Positions 1 to 9,633 of a stretch of DNA of 64,000 bases are shown here, one piece after another; within the stretch, counting starts at the first letter, position 1; each line of letters starts with the position of its first letter. The translations under genes were made by a program, and so were the position numbers. Origin of the DNA: Mariniflexile jejuense (GTDB taxonomy: Bacteria > Bacteroidota > Bacteroidia > Flavobacteriales > Flavobacteriaceae); the NCBI RefSeq assembly GCF_042675665.1, contig NZ_JBHTJI010000001.1, positions 2,418,001 through 2,482,000 of the forward strand. The letters run 5' to 3'. The notes under the pieces are model-generated. The model ran no database searches and was not told the origin of the DNA. It saw only the letters and a list, made by a program, of their open reading frames with translations.

Positions 1-1
1 T

Positions 2-454
2 AATGAATGGAATTTTCAAGAAAGTTTAGATTGGAATTTATTAGAATTTGAACCTCATAAAAACTTTCAAAATTACTACAAAGCCTTGAATGGGTTTTAT
101 AAATCAACACCTGCCTTATTTGAAAAAGCTTTTTCTGGTGAAGGTTTTGAATGGATTAGTTATGATGACCATGAAAATTGTGTGATATCATACATAAGAA
201 AAGGCAAAACGCCCGAAAATAATGTAATTGTGGTTTGTAACTTAACACCTACTGTTAGAAAAAAATATAAAATAGGTATTCCTAACAGCGGTAAACTTGT
301 TGAGGTGTTTAACAGCGATTCTAAAGATTTTGGAGGTAGCGATGTTTCAAACAAAAAAGCAATAACTATTAAAAAACAATCATGGAATGGTAAAGAATAT
401 TCAGCAGAAATTACACTACCACCATTGGCTATAACTGTTTTTCAAATTAATTAG
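2..454 (+). CDS. glgB: 1,4-alpha-glucan branching enzyme, C-terminal part (5' end outside window)
   Basis: Only the last 150 codons are visible; the reading frame is open from base 2, so the gene begins upstream of the window. The first residues (NEWNFQESLDWNLLEF, then a His-Lys-Asn) match the conserved region after the catalytic barrel of GH13 branching enzymes. The rest is the all-beta C-terminal domain (residues such as VVVCNLTP and PPLAITVFQ). The enzyme makes alpha-1,6 branches in glycogen in the cytoplasm. A strong hairpin terminator follows, and a GH31 alpha-glucosidase lies next on the same strand. A TTG at 86 is an internal Leu codon, not a start. The family call is firm; which glgB copy this is cannot be told. 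Confidence 0.85.
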   Translation, partial: NEWNFQESLDWNLLEFEPHKNFQNYYKALNGFYKSTPALFEKAFSGEGFEWISYDDHENCVISYIRKGKTPENNVIVVCNLTPTVRKKYKIGIPNSGKLVEVFNSDSKDFGGSDVSNKKAITIKKQSWNGKEYSAEITLPPLAITVFQIN

Positions 455-480
455 CAAAATCATTGAGATTTATCAAATTA

Positions 481-526
481 GCAACCTGTAATTTTACATA
501 AAATGAAAAATTACAGGTTGCTTTTT
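481..526 (+). terminator. Rho-independent terminator after glgB
   Basis: A perfect 15-bp stem (481-495 with 507-521, arm GCAACCTGTAATTTT) encloses an 11-nt loop and is followed by five T. It lies 26 bp after the branching enzyme stop, so the downstream alpha-glucosidase probably has its own promoter. Confidence 0.85.
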
Positions 527-595
527 GCTAAAAACAAGCCTTTTACCTGCTTTTATTTTAGTATTTTCGCTCTAATTAATCATTAGCATTTTTTT

Positions 596-2998
596 ATGAT
601 ATTAAATACAGAACTAGAATACAAAGGGAACTTATTCCCATCAAAAATAATTTCTTATAAAAAAAACTTAGACACATTATCATTCACTTCAGAAAACAAT
701 GTAGTCCTTCAAATTACAGTACAGCGCGATAGTATTTTAAGATTTAGATATACAACAACTGGTATTTTTGAAAAAGATTTCTCTTATGCCATTACAAAAT
801 ACGCTAGTAGAGGCTATAATTTTCTTGAAATTACTGAAGACGACGATAAATACATTATTACCACTTCAAAAATTATATGTCACGTAGCAAAAATAGACAT
901 GCGAACTGCACTTTATGATGCTAAAGACAAAACATTAATATGTGAAGACGAATTAGGCTTTCATTGGGAAGAAAGTTATGAATTTGGAGGCGATATTGTT
1001 AAAATGTCTAAAATAGCACAAGAAGGCGAAAGTTATTACGGTTTAGGCGATAAGCCAGTTGATAATAACCTAAAAGGAAAACGTTTTGAAAACTGGGTAA
1101 CCGATTCTTATGCCTATGGTAAGAATACCGACCCAATTTATAAAGCCATTCCATTTTATACAGGCTTACATCATAAAAAATCGTATGGTATCTTTTTTGA
1201 CAACAGTTTTCGTTCGTTTTTCGACTTTTGTAGCGAACGCAGAAACATAACAAGTTTTTGGGCTCAAGGTGGCGAAATGAATTATTATTTCATTTATGGC
1301 CCAGAAATGGCAGATGTTGTATCAATTTACACCGATTTAACTGGAAAACCACACGAATTACCAGCATTATGGACTCTTGGTTACCATCAATGTAAATGGA
1401 GTTATTATCCAGAATCGAAAGTAAAAGAAATTACAGGTAAATTTAGAGAATTACAAATCCCGTGTGATGCTATTTATTTAGATATTGATTATATGGAAGG
1501 TTTTAGATGCTTCACTTGGAGTAAAGAATACTTTCCAGACCCAAAACGCATGGTAAAAGAACTGGCGGATGATGGTTTTAAAACCATAGTAATCATCGAT
1601 CCAGGAATCAAAATAGATAAAGAATATTCCGTTTTTAAAGAAGGCTTAGAGAAAGATTATTTCTGTAAACGTGCAGATGGTCCATATATGAAAGGAAAAG
1701 TATGGCCTGGGGAATGTTATTTCCCAGATTTTACCAACCCTGAAGTACGCGAATGGTGGTCTGATTTGTTTAAAGAACTCGTTGAAGATATAGGCGTGAA
1801 AGGTGTTTGGAACGATATGAACGAACCTGCGGTTATGGATGTTCCTGGAAAATCATTTCCAAACGATGTAAGACATGATTATGATGGCAACCAATGTAGC
1901 CACCGTAAAGCACACAATGTGTATGGCATGCAAATGGCAAGAGCAACCTACCAAGGGCTTAAAAAATTCGCATATCCTAAAAGACCTTTTGTTATTACAA
2001 GAGCAGCCTATTCAGGCACACAACGCTATACATCTAGCTGGACGGGTGATAATGTAGCGTCTTGGGAACATTTAACCATTGCAAACATTCAAGCACAACG
2101 TATGTGTATGTCTGGATTTTCATTTATAGGATCGGATATAGGTGGATTTTGCGAACAACCAAATGGCGAATTATATGCTAGATGGATACAGTTAGGTATT
2201 TTCCATCCATTTTGCAGAACACACTCTTCAGGCGACCATGGCGATCAAGAACCTTGGGCATTTGGAAAAAACATTACCGATGTAGTAAGAAAGTTTATTG
2301 AAATAAGATATCAATTACTACCCTACTTATATACCGCTTTTTGGAGATATGCTAATGAAGGTGTGCCAATTTTAAAATCACTTGTGTTATTTGATCAAGC
2401 AGATACGCACACGCATTATAGAAACGACGAGTTTATTTTTGGTGAAAAAATATTAGCTTGCCCTATTACAGAGCCAAATGCTAAAGGAAGACGCATGTAT
2501 TTCCCTGTTGGAGATTGGTATAATTTCTGGAATAACGAAGTACTAGAAGGTGGCCAAGAACTTTGGGTTGATGCCGATTTAGATAGCATGCCTATATTTG
2601 TAAAAGCGGGTTCTATTATACCTAAGTACCCAATTCAACAATATGTTGGTGAAAAAACAATAGATGAACTTATTTTAGATGTTTACTATAAATTGGGTGA
2701 GGAAACCTCGCAAGTTTTTGAAGATGCCCAAGATGGATACGATTACATAAAAGGCAGATATAGCCTAAGAAATTTTAAACTTGTTGGTAAAGAAAACAAT
2801 GTAATTATTCAGCAATTTAAATCTGGTAAATACATAACACCTTATGAAACTTTAAAAATTAAGCTTCATGGCTTACCGTTTAAAATTTCAAAAATTCAAA
2901 TAGATAACGAAGAAGCATTATTTGAAGATGTAAAACTTAATGGTGATAATACCATAATAGTTAATAAAGAGTTTACAGAGCTTCATATTATAGCTTAA
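596..2998 (+). CDS. Glycoside hydrolase family 31 alpha-glucosidase
   Basis: An 800-residue GH31 enzyme, the usual family length. The nucleophile motif WNDMNEP is at residues 405-411 (Asp407). The acid/base is in the SWTGDN segment (Asp485). An N-terminal beta-sandwich precedes the barrel and a DUF5110-like beta domain follows it. No signal peptide is visible, so it is probably cytoplasmic, releasing glucose from maltose, isomaltose or malto-oligosaccharides. Position next to glgB fits alpha-glucan or glycogen turnover. The ATG at 596 is chosen because the N-terminal sequence (NTELEYKGNLFPSK) is already family-like there. Substrate linkage (alpha-1,4, alpha-1,6 or xyloside) cannot be read from sequence; alpha-glucoside is inferred from the neighbour. 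Confidence 0.9.
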   Translation: MILNTELEYKGNLFPSKIISYKKNLDTLSFTSENNVVLQITVQRDSILRFRYTTTGIFEKDFSYAITKYASRGYNFLEITEDDDKYIITTSKIICHVAKIDMRTALYDAKDKTLICEDELGFHWEESYEFGGDIVKMSKIAQEGESYYGLGDKPVDNNLKGKRFENWVTDSYAYGKNTDPIYKAIPFYTGLHHKKSYGIFFDNSFRSFFDFCSERRNITSFWAQGGEMNYYFIYGPEMADVVSIYTDLTGKPHELPALWTLGYHQCKWSYYPESKVKEITGKFRELQIPCDAIYLDIDYMEGFRCFTWSKEYFPDPKRMVKELADDGFKTIVIIDPGIKIDKEYSVFKEGLEKDYFCKRADGPYMKGKVWPGECYFPDFTNPEVREWWSDLFKELVEDIGVKGVWNDMNEPAVMDVPGKSFPNDVRHDYDGNQCSHRKAHNVYGMQMARATYQGLKKFAYPKRPFVITRAAYSGTQRYTSSWTGDNVASWEHLTIANIQAQRMCMSGFSFIGSDIGGFCEQPNGELYARWIQLGIFHPFCRTHSSGDHGDQEPWAFGKNITDVVRKFIEIRYQLLPYLYTAFWRYANEGVPILKSLVLFDQADTHTHYRNDEFIFGEKILACPITEPNAKGRRMYFPVGDWYNFWNNEVLEGGQELWVDADLDSMPIFVKAGSIIPKYPIQQYVGEKTIDELILDVYYKLGEETSQVFEDAQDGYDYIKGRYSLRNFKLVGKENNVIIQQFKSGKYITPYETLKIKLHGLPFKISKIQIDNEEALFEDVKLNGDNTIIVNKEFTELHIIA

Positions 2999-3002
2999 GC
3001 GG

Positions 3003-4850
3003 TTACATACCGCTTCGCTTAGATTTATTAGAAAAAGGCTTACCAAGATATACCAACTTATAGCCTTTTTCTATTTTATCTATAGCTTTATTATATGATG
3101 AAATTATTTCCAAAACGCCTCGTTTGTCTTTAACTAATAAAGGAATGGAGTCTACTTCATTATTTGTAATTTCAATAAGCTCATCATAATGTTCTCTGCT
3201 TTTCAATTCAATTTCATGAATTTCAGGGTATTTTCTAGCTACTTCTGTTAAAGAAATATAATTGTCTGTATGCGAAAATAAGCCTTCTTTAGGGCTATGA
3301 TCTGGATTATACATCTCATCTGAAGTTATAAGTCTATACGATCCTGTTTCACCAAATTGAACAGAAAATTTATTTATAGCATATTCATTAATGTCGGCAC
3401 TTCCTGTTAAAGCCATTAAAAACCCTACATCATTAAGTTCAATATTATCTTCTAACTCATCAGAATATATATCGGTGTTAATAGCTTCCAAACCGGCTTC
3501 TTGAGCTAGTTGTATATTATTTTGGTTGCTATCAATTAAAACAACATGCCTACCATTATCTTCTAAATAGCGCCCAATTAATCTTGAAAATTGAGATGCA
3601 CCTACCATTAATATACCTTCAGAACGTTTTAAAAACACACCTATTATTCTTGCAAAAGGTCGTGCTGTGGTAGCGTTTAAAAGTACAGTTCCTAAAACAA
3701 TCATAAACACCAAAGGTGTAATGTATTCGGCACCTGCAACACCTTGTTTTAGTAATTTACTACCAAAAAGAGACGCGATACCTGCTGCTACTATTCCTCT
3801 TGGTCCTACCCAGCTTATAAAAAGTTTTTCGTTGAACTTTAATGTAGAACCCAGCGTACACAGAAAAACACTTAATGGCCTAATTACAAAAACTACTATT
3901 ACAAAAAGCACAGCCGTTTTCCAGGTATAAAGCAGTAGCAAATCGTCCATATTTATATTTGCCGCAAGCAAAATAAATAATATGGAAATAAGTAAAACGC
4001 TTATAGATTCTTTAAAGTAAAGTAGTTCTTTTATGTTATCTAATTTACCATTTCCTAAAACCATACCCATTACCACAACCGCTAACAAACCCGATTCGTG
4101 AGCAAAAATTTCCGATTCAACAAAAACCAATAACACCGTTGAAAGCGATACTACATTTAAAAGGTAGTGTGGTATAAAATTTCTATTTATAGCAAACGCT
4201 AAAGCATGAGCAAACGTAAACCCAAAGGTTGTTCCAAAAAGAACAATTTTTCCAAATTCTACTAAAGCTGTTCTTGTAAAACCACTATCGCCTTCAACAC
4301 TTATAAACTCGAATACTAATACTGCAACTAAAGCACCTATTGGGTCTATTAATATACTTTCCCATTTTAAAACGGTAGATACGTCTTTTTTTAACGGAAT
4401 GTTTCTTAAAATGGGCGTTATAACAGTTGGTCCTGTTACAATTATTAAACCTGCAAACAAAAAGGAAATATCTAAACTTAAATTAAAAAGTAAATGGGCT
4501 GTAATTCCTGCTGAAAAAAAAGTAATAGCAGAACCTAACGTAATTAGTTTAGTAATAACCGGTCCTACATTTTTTATTTCAGAACGCTTTAAGGTTAAAC
4601 CGCCTTCAAAAAGAATGATACTAATGGCTAGCGATACAAAATAAAACAAGCCATCACCAGGAAAAAGTCCTTTTGTACCATTCCAAACGGGTTCAATCCA
4701 TTTACTACCATCTTCATTTATATAAGTAGCAGCAATAGGACCTACTAGTAACCCAATTAAAATTAGAGGTAAAATGGCTGGAATTTTAAACTTCCAAGCA
4801 ACCCACTGTGCCAAAATACCTAAAATAATAATGCCCGCTAGTTCTATCAT
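3003..4850 (-). CDS. CPA-family monovalent cation:proton antiporter with TrkA-N-like domain
   Basis: A 615-residue membrane protein with about 12 hydrophobic helices over the first ~400 residues, then a soluble Rossmann-like domain (MVGASQFSRLIGRYLEDNG at about residue 410). The transport core carries NhaP/CPA1-type signatures: GPTVITPILRN, then WESILIDPIGA with the ion-binding Asp, and WVGPRGIVAAGIAS. It probably exchanges Na+ or K+ for protons across the inner membrane, with the C-terminal domain sensing nucleotide or ligand. It is transcribed opposite to its neighbours and its stop lies 4 bp from that of the GH31 gene (convergent). Ion specificity is not decided by sequence. Confidence 0.88.
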   Translation of the reverse strand: MIELAGIIILGILAQWVAWKFKIPAILPLILIGLLVGPIAATYINEDGSKWIEPVWNGTKGLFPGDGLFYFVSLAISIILFEGGLTLKRSEIKNVGPVITKLITLGSAITFFSAGITAHLLFNLSLDISFLFAGLIIVTGPTVITPILRNIPLKKDVSTVLKWESILIDPIGALVAVLVFEFISVEGDSGFTRTALVEFGKIVLFGTTFGFTFAHALAFAINRNFIPHYLLNVVSLSTVLLVFVESEIFAHESGLLAVVVMGMVLGNGKLDNIKELLYFKESISVLLISILFILLAANINMDDLLLLYTWKTAVLFVIVVFVIRPLSVFLCTLGSTLKFNEKLFISWVGPRGIVAAGIASLFGSKLLKQGVAGAEYITPLVFMIVLGTVLLNATTARPFARIIGVFLKRSEGILMVGASQFSRLIGRYLEDNGRHVVLIDSNQNNIQLAQEAGLEAINTDIYSDELEDNIELNDVGFLMALTGSADINEYAINKFSVQFGETGSYRLITSDEMYNPDHSPKEGLFSHTDNYISLTEVARKYPEIHEIELKSREHYDELIEITNNEVDSIPLLVKDKRGVLEIISSYNKAIDKIEKGYKLVYLGKPFSNKSKRSGM

Positions 4851-5061
4851 ATGCTAAATTTTTTGTTAAAATACTAATAAAAACGAGAAACCATATTCAA
4901 ACATCAACATATTCTTATAGTTGAAGGTGTTTAAGTTTTTATTAAAACACGTCTCAAATTAAAAACTTTGAAACGAAAGTACAAACAAAAAACAGAAACT
5001 TATCGGAGTGTTGTTTTTTTACTAAAAACCAATTTTCATTAATTATTTCTTAACAAAATAT

Positions 5062-5069
5062 TAATTTTG
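5062..5069 (+). promoter_or_regulatory. Candidate -7 promoter box for the MBL-fold hydrolase gene
   Basis: TAATTTTG matches the Bacteroidota -7 consensus TAnnTTTG and would give a leader of roughly 30 nt before the ATG at 5109. An identical box at 5093-5100 sits only 8 bp from the ATG and would give a nearly leaderless mRNA. No good -33 TTTG is visible for either box, so the choice is open. Confidence 0.4.
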
Positions 5070-5108
5070 CACTTAAATCATTAAGCTTTTATTAATTTTG
5101 AAATCCCT

Positions 5109-5969
5109 ATGAATTTATATCCAATAGAGTCTGGAAACTTTAAGTTAGATGGTGGTGCTATGTTTGGCGTAGTGCCAAAATCTATTTGGCAAAACACCAA
5201 CCCTGCCGATGCTAATAATATGATTGATTTAGCGGCACGTTGCTTACTTATTGAAGATGGAAATCGCCTTATTTTAATAGATACAGGCATGGGTACAAAA
5301 CAATCAGATAAATTTTATGGTTACTATCACCCATGGGGAAATCACACTTTAGATGGTTCGCTAAAAAAACAGGGGTTTCATCGTGATGATATTACCGATG
5401 TATTCATGACGCATTTACATTTTGACCATTGTGGTGGAAGCATCCAATGGAATAAAGATAAAACTGGCTATGAACCCGCTTTTAAAAATGCTCATTTTTG
5501 GAGTAATGAAGCACATTGGCAATGGGCAACACAACCCAATAACCGTGAAAAAGCATCATTTTTAAAAGAGAATATTTTACCTATGCAAGATTGTGGGCAA
5601 CTTAAATTTACCTCTGCTCCAACAGAAGATATGCTTATTAACTCAGAACTTGGTTTTGATATTTTTTTTGCAAATGGACATACCGATAAGCAAATGATTC
5701 CGCTTATTAAATACAAAGACAAAACCATAGCTTATATGGCCGACTTATTGCCTACTGTTGGGCATTTACCTCTGCCCTATGTTATGGGTTATGATACCAG
5801 ACCATTATTAACTTTAGACGAAAAAGAAAAATTTCTAAATATAGCCGCATCAGAAAACTATTATTTATTTTTAGAACACGATGCCCACAATGAAATTATA
5901 ACTGTGACTAAAACTGAAAAAGGGGTCAGATTAAAAGATACCTTTACTTCTCAAGATATTTTCCTATAA
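5109..5969 (+). CDS. Metallo-beta-lactamase-fold metal-dependent hydrolase
   Basis: 286 residues. The metal-binding motif HxHxDH is seen in MTHLHFDHCGG (His102, His104, Asp106, His107), with further ligands in NGHTDKQM and LEHDAHNE near the C-terminus. No signal peptide. The layout (SIWQNTNPADANNMIDLAARCLLIE, then a di-zinc core) resembles quorum-lactonase and glyoxalase-II-like hydrolases commonly annotated only as MBL fold. Substrate unknown. It is followed 26 bp later by the S8 protease gene on the same strand, and the two could be cotranscribed. Confidence 0.85.
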   Translation: MNLYPIESGNFKLDGGAMFGVVPKSIWQNTNPADANNMIDLAARCLLIEDGNRLILIDTGMGTKQSDKFYGYYHPWGNHTLDGSLKKQGFHRDDITDVFMTHLHFDHCGGSIQWNKDKTGYEPAFKNAHFWSNEAHWQWATQPNNREKASFLKENILPMQDCGQLKFTSAPTEDMLINSELGFDIFFANGHTDKQMIPLIKYKDKTIAYMADLLPTVGHLPLPYVMGYDTRPLLTLDEKEKFLNIAASENYYLFLEHDAHNEIITVTKTEKGVRLKDTFTSQDIFL

Positions 5970-5995
5970 AAAGTGACTAATTCAAATACAAACAA

Positions 5996-7603
5996 ATGAA
6001 AACAATTAAAATGATGATAACTACGGCTGTAGTTGCCGTATTATTTTCTGGCTGTGGTGGAACCGCCAATATTCTTTCAACCCCTATTGAAAATATAGAT
6101 AGTTCGCCTTTAAAAGTTTCAGAATTAACTGAAAATGAAAAACATAACTGGGGACATTTAGATTTAGCAAAAGATACCATTCCGGGTATGAGTGTTGATA
6201 AAGCCTATAATGAACTTATTAAAAACAAAAAAGGAAACACTGTAATTGTTGCGGTTATAGATTCTGGTATTGATATTGACCATGAAGACTTAAATGATGT
6301 GATTTGGACAAACAAAGGCGAAATTCCAAACAACGGAAAAGATGATGATAACAATGGTTATATTGACGATGTACATGGTTGGAATTTTTTAGGTGATGGT
6401 TATAACGAACAACTAGAATATATTCGAATTTTAGCAAAAGGTGATGCGTCTAACCCTGATTACGCAAAAGCCGAAGCATTATACAACAAAGAATACCAAA
6501 AATATTTAGGTCTTAAAACAAACTACGAGCAAGTTTTACAACAAATAAATACAGCAGATGAAACCTTAATTAAACATTTAGGTAAAAAAGACTATACAAA
6601 AGCCGAGGTTAATGCCATTAAAACTGAAGATGCCGATTTAAATAAGGCGGTACAAATAGCAAAATACATGTACAACAACGGTATGGAATCTTTAGCTGAT
6701 GCTAAAAAAGAACTTAATGAAGGGTTAGAAAGTTTTAACGACCGCTTAAACTACAACCTAAACAAAACCTTTAACGGGCGTGTAACTGGTGATGATGCCG
6801 ATAACATGAACAATAAATTTTATGGTAATGGCAATGTAAAACCTGTTAAAAAAAGCGAAAGTCATGGCACACACGTAGCAGGTATTATTGCTGCAGAACG
6901 CAATAACGGTAAAGGCGCTAACGGTGTTGCAAATAATGTAAAAATAATGTCTATTAGAACAGTACCTAACGGTGATGAGTATGATAAAGACGTTGCTTTA
7001 GCTATACGTTACGCTGTTGATAATGGTGCAAAAGTAATAAACGGAAGCTTTGGAAAAAGTTTTTCACCGCATAGTGATTGGGTAAGAGAAGCTATTAAAT
7101 ATGCAAGCGATAAAGATGTCGTTTTTGTACATGCTGCTGGAAATGATAGCAACAATGTTGATGTTGAAGCAAATTTTCCTGATGATAACGTAAACTTTCA
7201 AGAAATTTCAAACACATACATTAGAGTTGGTGCTTTAGAGCCTAAATATGGTTCTAATTTAGTTGCTGGTTTTTCTAACTACGGAAAACAAAATGTTGAT
7301 GTATTTGCGCCTGGTGCTAAAGTATATTCTACAACACCAGAAAACGAGTACGACACTAAAGGAGGTACATCTATGGCTGCTCCTGCAGTTGCTGGTGTTG
7401 CAGCGTTAATTCGTTCGTATTATCCAAAATTAACAGCTGCCCAAGTAAAACAAATTATTATGGACTCTGGTTTACCTATAAAAACTAAAGTAGTGGTTGG
7501 TGGTGATACAAACAACGTAAAACCTTTTACTGATTTATCTAAATCTGGAAAAATAGTTAATGCTTATAATGCCTTAATTATGGCAGCAAAAGCGTCTATG
7601 TAA
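5996..7603 (+). CDS. S8 family (subtilisin-like) serine protease, lipoprotein
   Basis: 535 residues. A signal peptide with lipobox ends at Cys20 (VVAVLFSGC), so it is probably an envelope lipoprotein. The catalytic triad is complete: Asp89 in AVIDSGID, His290 in SHGTHVAG and Ser459 in GGTSMAAP, with oxyanion Asn383 in AAGND. The Asp-to-His distance is about 200 residues because of a charged, helix-rich insertion (about residues 120-280), a layout familiar from Bacteroidota S8 proteases. There is no T9SS sorting domain. The role is probably periplasmic or surface proteolysis; the substrate is unknown. A strong terminator follows. Confidence 0.93.
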   Translation: MKTIKMMITTAVVAVLFSGCGGTANILSTPIENIDSSPLKVSELTENEKHNWGHLDLAKDTIPGMSVDKAYNELIKNKKGNTVIVAVIDSGIDIDHEDLNDVIWTNKGEIPNNGKDDDNNGYIDDVHGWNFLGDGYNEQLEYIRILAKGDASNPDYAKAEALYNKEYQKYLGLKTNYEQVLQQINTADETLIKHLGKKDYTKAEVNAIKTEDADLNKAVQIAKYMYNNGMESLADAKKELNEGLESFNDRLNYNLNKTFNGRVTGDDADNMNNKFYGNGNVKPVKKSESHGTHVAGIIAAERNNGKGANGVANNVKIMSIRTVPNGDEYDKDVALAIRYAVDNGAKVINGSFGKSFSPHSDWVREAIKYASDKDVVFVHAAGNDSNNVDVEANFPDDNVNFQEISNTYIRVGALEPKYGSNLVAGFSNYGKQNVDVFAPGAKVYSTTPENEYDTKGGTSMAAPAVAGVAALIRSYYPKLTAAQVKQIIMDSGLPIKTKVVVGGDTNNVKPFTDLSKSGKIVNAYNALIMAAKASM

Positions 7604-7643
7604 TTTTCGTTTTTATTTTAAATTTTTCAATTAATTATCACAT

Positions 7644-7680
7644 AAAAATAGATTTTGAGCCAAATTCAAAATCTATTTTT
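7644..7680 (+). terminator. Terminator after the S8 protease gene
   Basis: A perfect 15-bp AT-rich stem (7644-7658 with 7666-7680) with a 7-nt loop; the 3' arm ends in five T. It lies just upstream of the M1 peptidase gene and could work on either strand. Confidence 0.7.
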
Positions 7681-7706
7681 ATTATCTCTAAGCTTATTAT
7701 AAACAA

Positions 7707-9509
7707 ATGAAACAAATCGTTCTTTCAATACTTTGTATTTCAATAGTTACTTTTTGTAGTACAGCGCAAAACCAAGCAACTTCAGGTTATTGGCAACAAC
7801 ATGTCGATTATAAAATGGATATTGATATGGATGTAAAAACCTATCAATACAACGGGAAACAAACATTGGTTTATACTAACAATTCTCCCGATGTTTTAAA
7901 CCGAGTATATTACCATTTATACTTTAACGCCTTTCAACCTGGTAGTGAAATGGATGTACGTTCGCGTACCATAGCAGATCCAGATGCTAGAGTTGGCAAC
8001 CGTATAAGCAAATTACAACCTAATGAAATTGGATACCTAAAAGTAAATACATTAAAACAAAACGGCGTTTCTTTAAAATATGAAACTGTAGGCACAATTT
8101 TAGAAGTTGTTTTAAATAAACCTATTCAACCAAGCGAAAGCGTTACTTTCGAAATGGATTTTGATGGTCAAGTACCAGTACAAATACGTCGTTCTGGTAG
8201 AAACAACAAAGAAGGCGTAGCATTATCAATGACGCAATGGTATCCAAAACTAGCAGAATACGATTTTGAAGGTTGGCACGCCGACCCATATATTGGTCGC
8301 GAATTTCATGGTGTTTGGGGCGATTTTGATGTGAAAATATCCATCGATAAAAATTATATTTTAGGCGGTACAGGTTATTTACAAAACCCTAACGATATAG
8401 GAAATGGCTATGAAACTGGCGAGGTAAAAAAGACAAAAGGCAAAAAATTTACATGGCATTTTGTAGCACCAAAAGTACACGATTTTACTTGGGCTGCCGA
8501 TCCAAATTATGTTCACGATACCATGCAAGTGCCTGATGGTCCATTACTTCATTTTTTCTACAAAAACACGCTTTCCGAAGAACAAAAAAACAACTGGAAA
8601 AAAATGCAACCTAAAACAGTTGAATTAATGCAATATTACAGTAAACATATTGGAAAGTATCCGTACAACCAGTATTCTGTAATACAAGGTGGCGATGGTG
8701 GTATGGAATATGCCATGTGTACCTTAATAACGGGCGAACGTAAATACGGAAGTCTAGTTGGTGTTACTGCTCACGAATTGGCACATACCTGGTTTCAGTT
8801 TTTATTAGCCACCAACGAATCGAAACACGAATGGATGGATGAAGGTTTTACAAGTTACATAAGCGATTATGCTATGAACGAGATAATGTATGAAGGTAAA
8901 AAAAATCCAACCGAAAGTGCTTATAAATCATATATCGCACTAGCAAAATCTGGAAAAGAACAACCACTTACCACGCATGCTGACAGATACAACTTTAACA
9001 GTACTTATAGTACTTCTGCGTATAATAAAGGTGAAGTGTTTTTAGCCCAATTAGGTTATGTTATAGGTGAAGAAAATTTGAAGCAAACCATTAAAAAGTA
9101 TTTTAATGATTTTGCATTTAAACACCCAACACCAAACGATATTATTCGCACTGCCGAAAAAGTATCTGGCTTAGAACTAAATTGGTATTTAACCGATTTT
9201 GCACAAACCACCAATACTATTGATTATGGCGTAAAAACCATAGAAGGAAACAGCATTACTTTAGAACGTATTGCTTTAATGCCAATGCCTATTGATGTAA
9301 CAGTAACCTATACTGATAATACCACCGAAGATTTTTACATTCCTTTACAAATGATGCGTGGTGAAAAACCAACAACAGCTACCATAATAAAAGATTGGGC
9401 TTGGGCATATCCTACTTATACTTTTGAAACCAAAAAAGCAGTAAAAAGTGTAGAAATAGACCCAAAAAACGAAATAGCAGACATTAATAAAGACAATAAC
9501 AAAAAGTAA
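7707..9509 (+). CDS. M1 family metallopeptidase (aminopeptidase)
   Basis: 600 residues with an N-terminal signal peptide (cleavage near CSTAQ). The zinc motif is HELAH at 356-360 with the third ligand Glu379 in EWMDEGF, the expected HExxH-x18-E spacing. A GGMEYA segment near 331-335 replaces the usual GAMEN exopeptidase loop. The protein probably acts in the periplasm, trimming amino acids from peptides. It sits behind the S8 protease, which suggests a peptide-degrading pair, although a terminator separates them. No T9SS C-terminal domain is visible. Confidence 0.92.
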   Translation: MKQIVLSILCISIVTFCSTAQNQATSGYWQQHVDYKMDIDMDVKTYQYNGKQTLVYTNNSPDVLNRVYYHLYFNAFQPGSEMDVRSRTIADPDARVGNRISKLQPNEIGYLKVNTLKQNGVSLKYETVGTILEVVLNKPIQPSESVTFEMDFDGQVPVQIRRSGRNNKEGVALSMTQWYPKLAEYDFEGWHADPYIGREFHGVWGDFDVKISIDKNYILGGTGYLQNPNDIGNGYETGEVKKTKGKKFTWHFVAPKVHDFTWAADPNYVHDTMQVPDGPLLHFFYKNTLSEEQKNNWKKMQPKTVELMQYYSKHIGKYPYNQYSVIQGGDGGMEYAMCTLITGERKYGSLVGVTAHELAHTWFQFLLATNESKHEWMDEGFTSYISDYAMNEIMYEGKKNPTESAYKSYIALAKSGKEQPLTTHADRYNFNSTYSTSAYNKGEVFLAQLGYVIGEENLKQTIKKYFNDFAFKHPTPNDIIRTAEKVSGLELNWYLTDFAQTTNTIDYGVKTIEGNSITLERIALMPMPIDVTVTYTDNTTEDFYIPLQMMRGEKPTTATIIKDWAWAYPTYTFETKKAVKSVEIDPKNEIADINKDNNKK

Positions 9510-9529
9510 TTTTTGTTACTTAAAATTTT

Positions 9530-9562
9530 AAACCCGCTTTATTAATTTAAAGCGGGTTTTTT
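9530..9562 (+). terminator. Terminator after the M1 peptidase gene
   Basis: An 11-bp stem (arm AAACCCGCTTT, 9530-9540 with 9549-9559), an 8-nt loop and a T-run to 9562. Confidence 0.85.
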
Positions 9563-9633
9563 GTACTACAAAAATCACTAAAAAACCTTAACTTAGTTAA
9601 TTATCAATTCTTTATAGCCATTGGCTAACTTTG

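Noticed and set aside
3667..4644. Plus-strand ORFs opposite the antiporter gene
   Set aside because: They are antisense shadows of a well-conserved membrane protein and lack any own signature.
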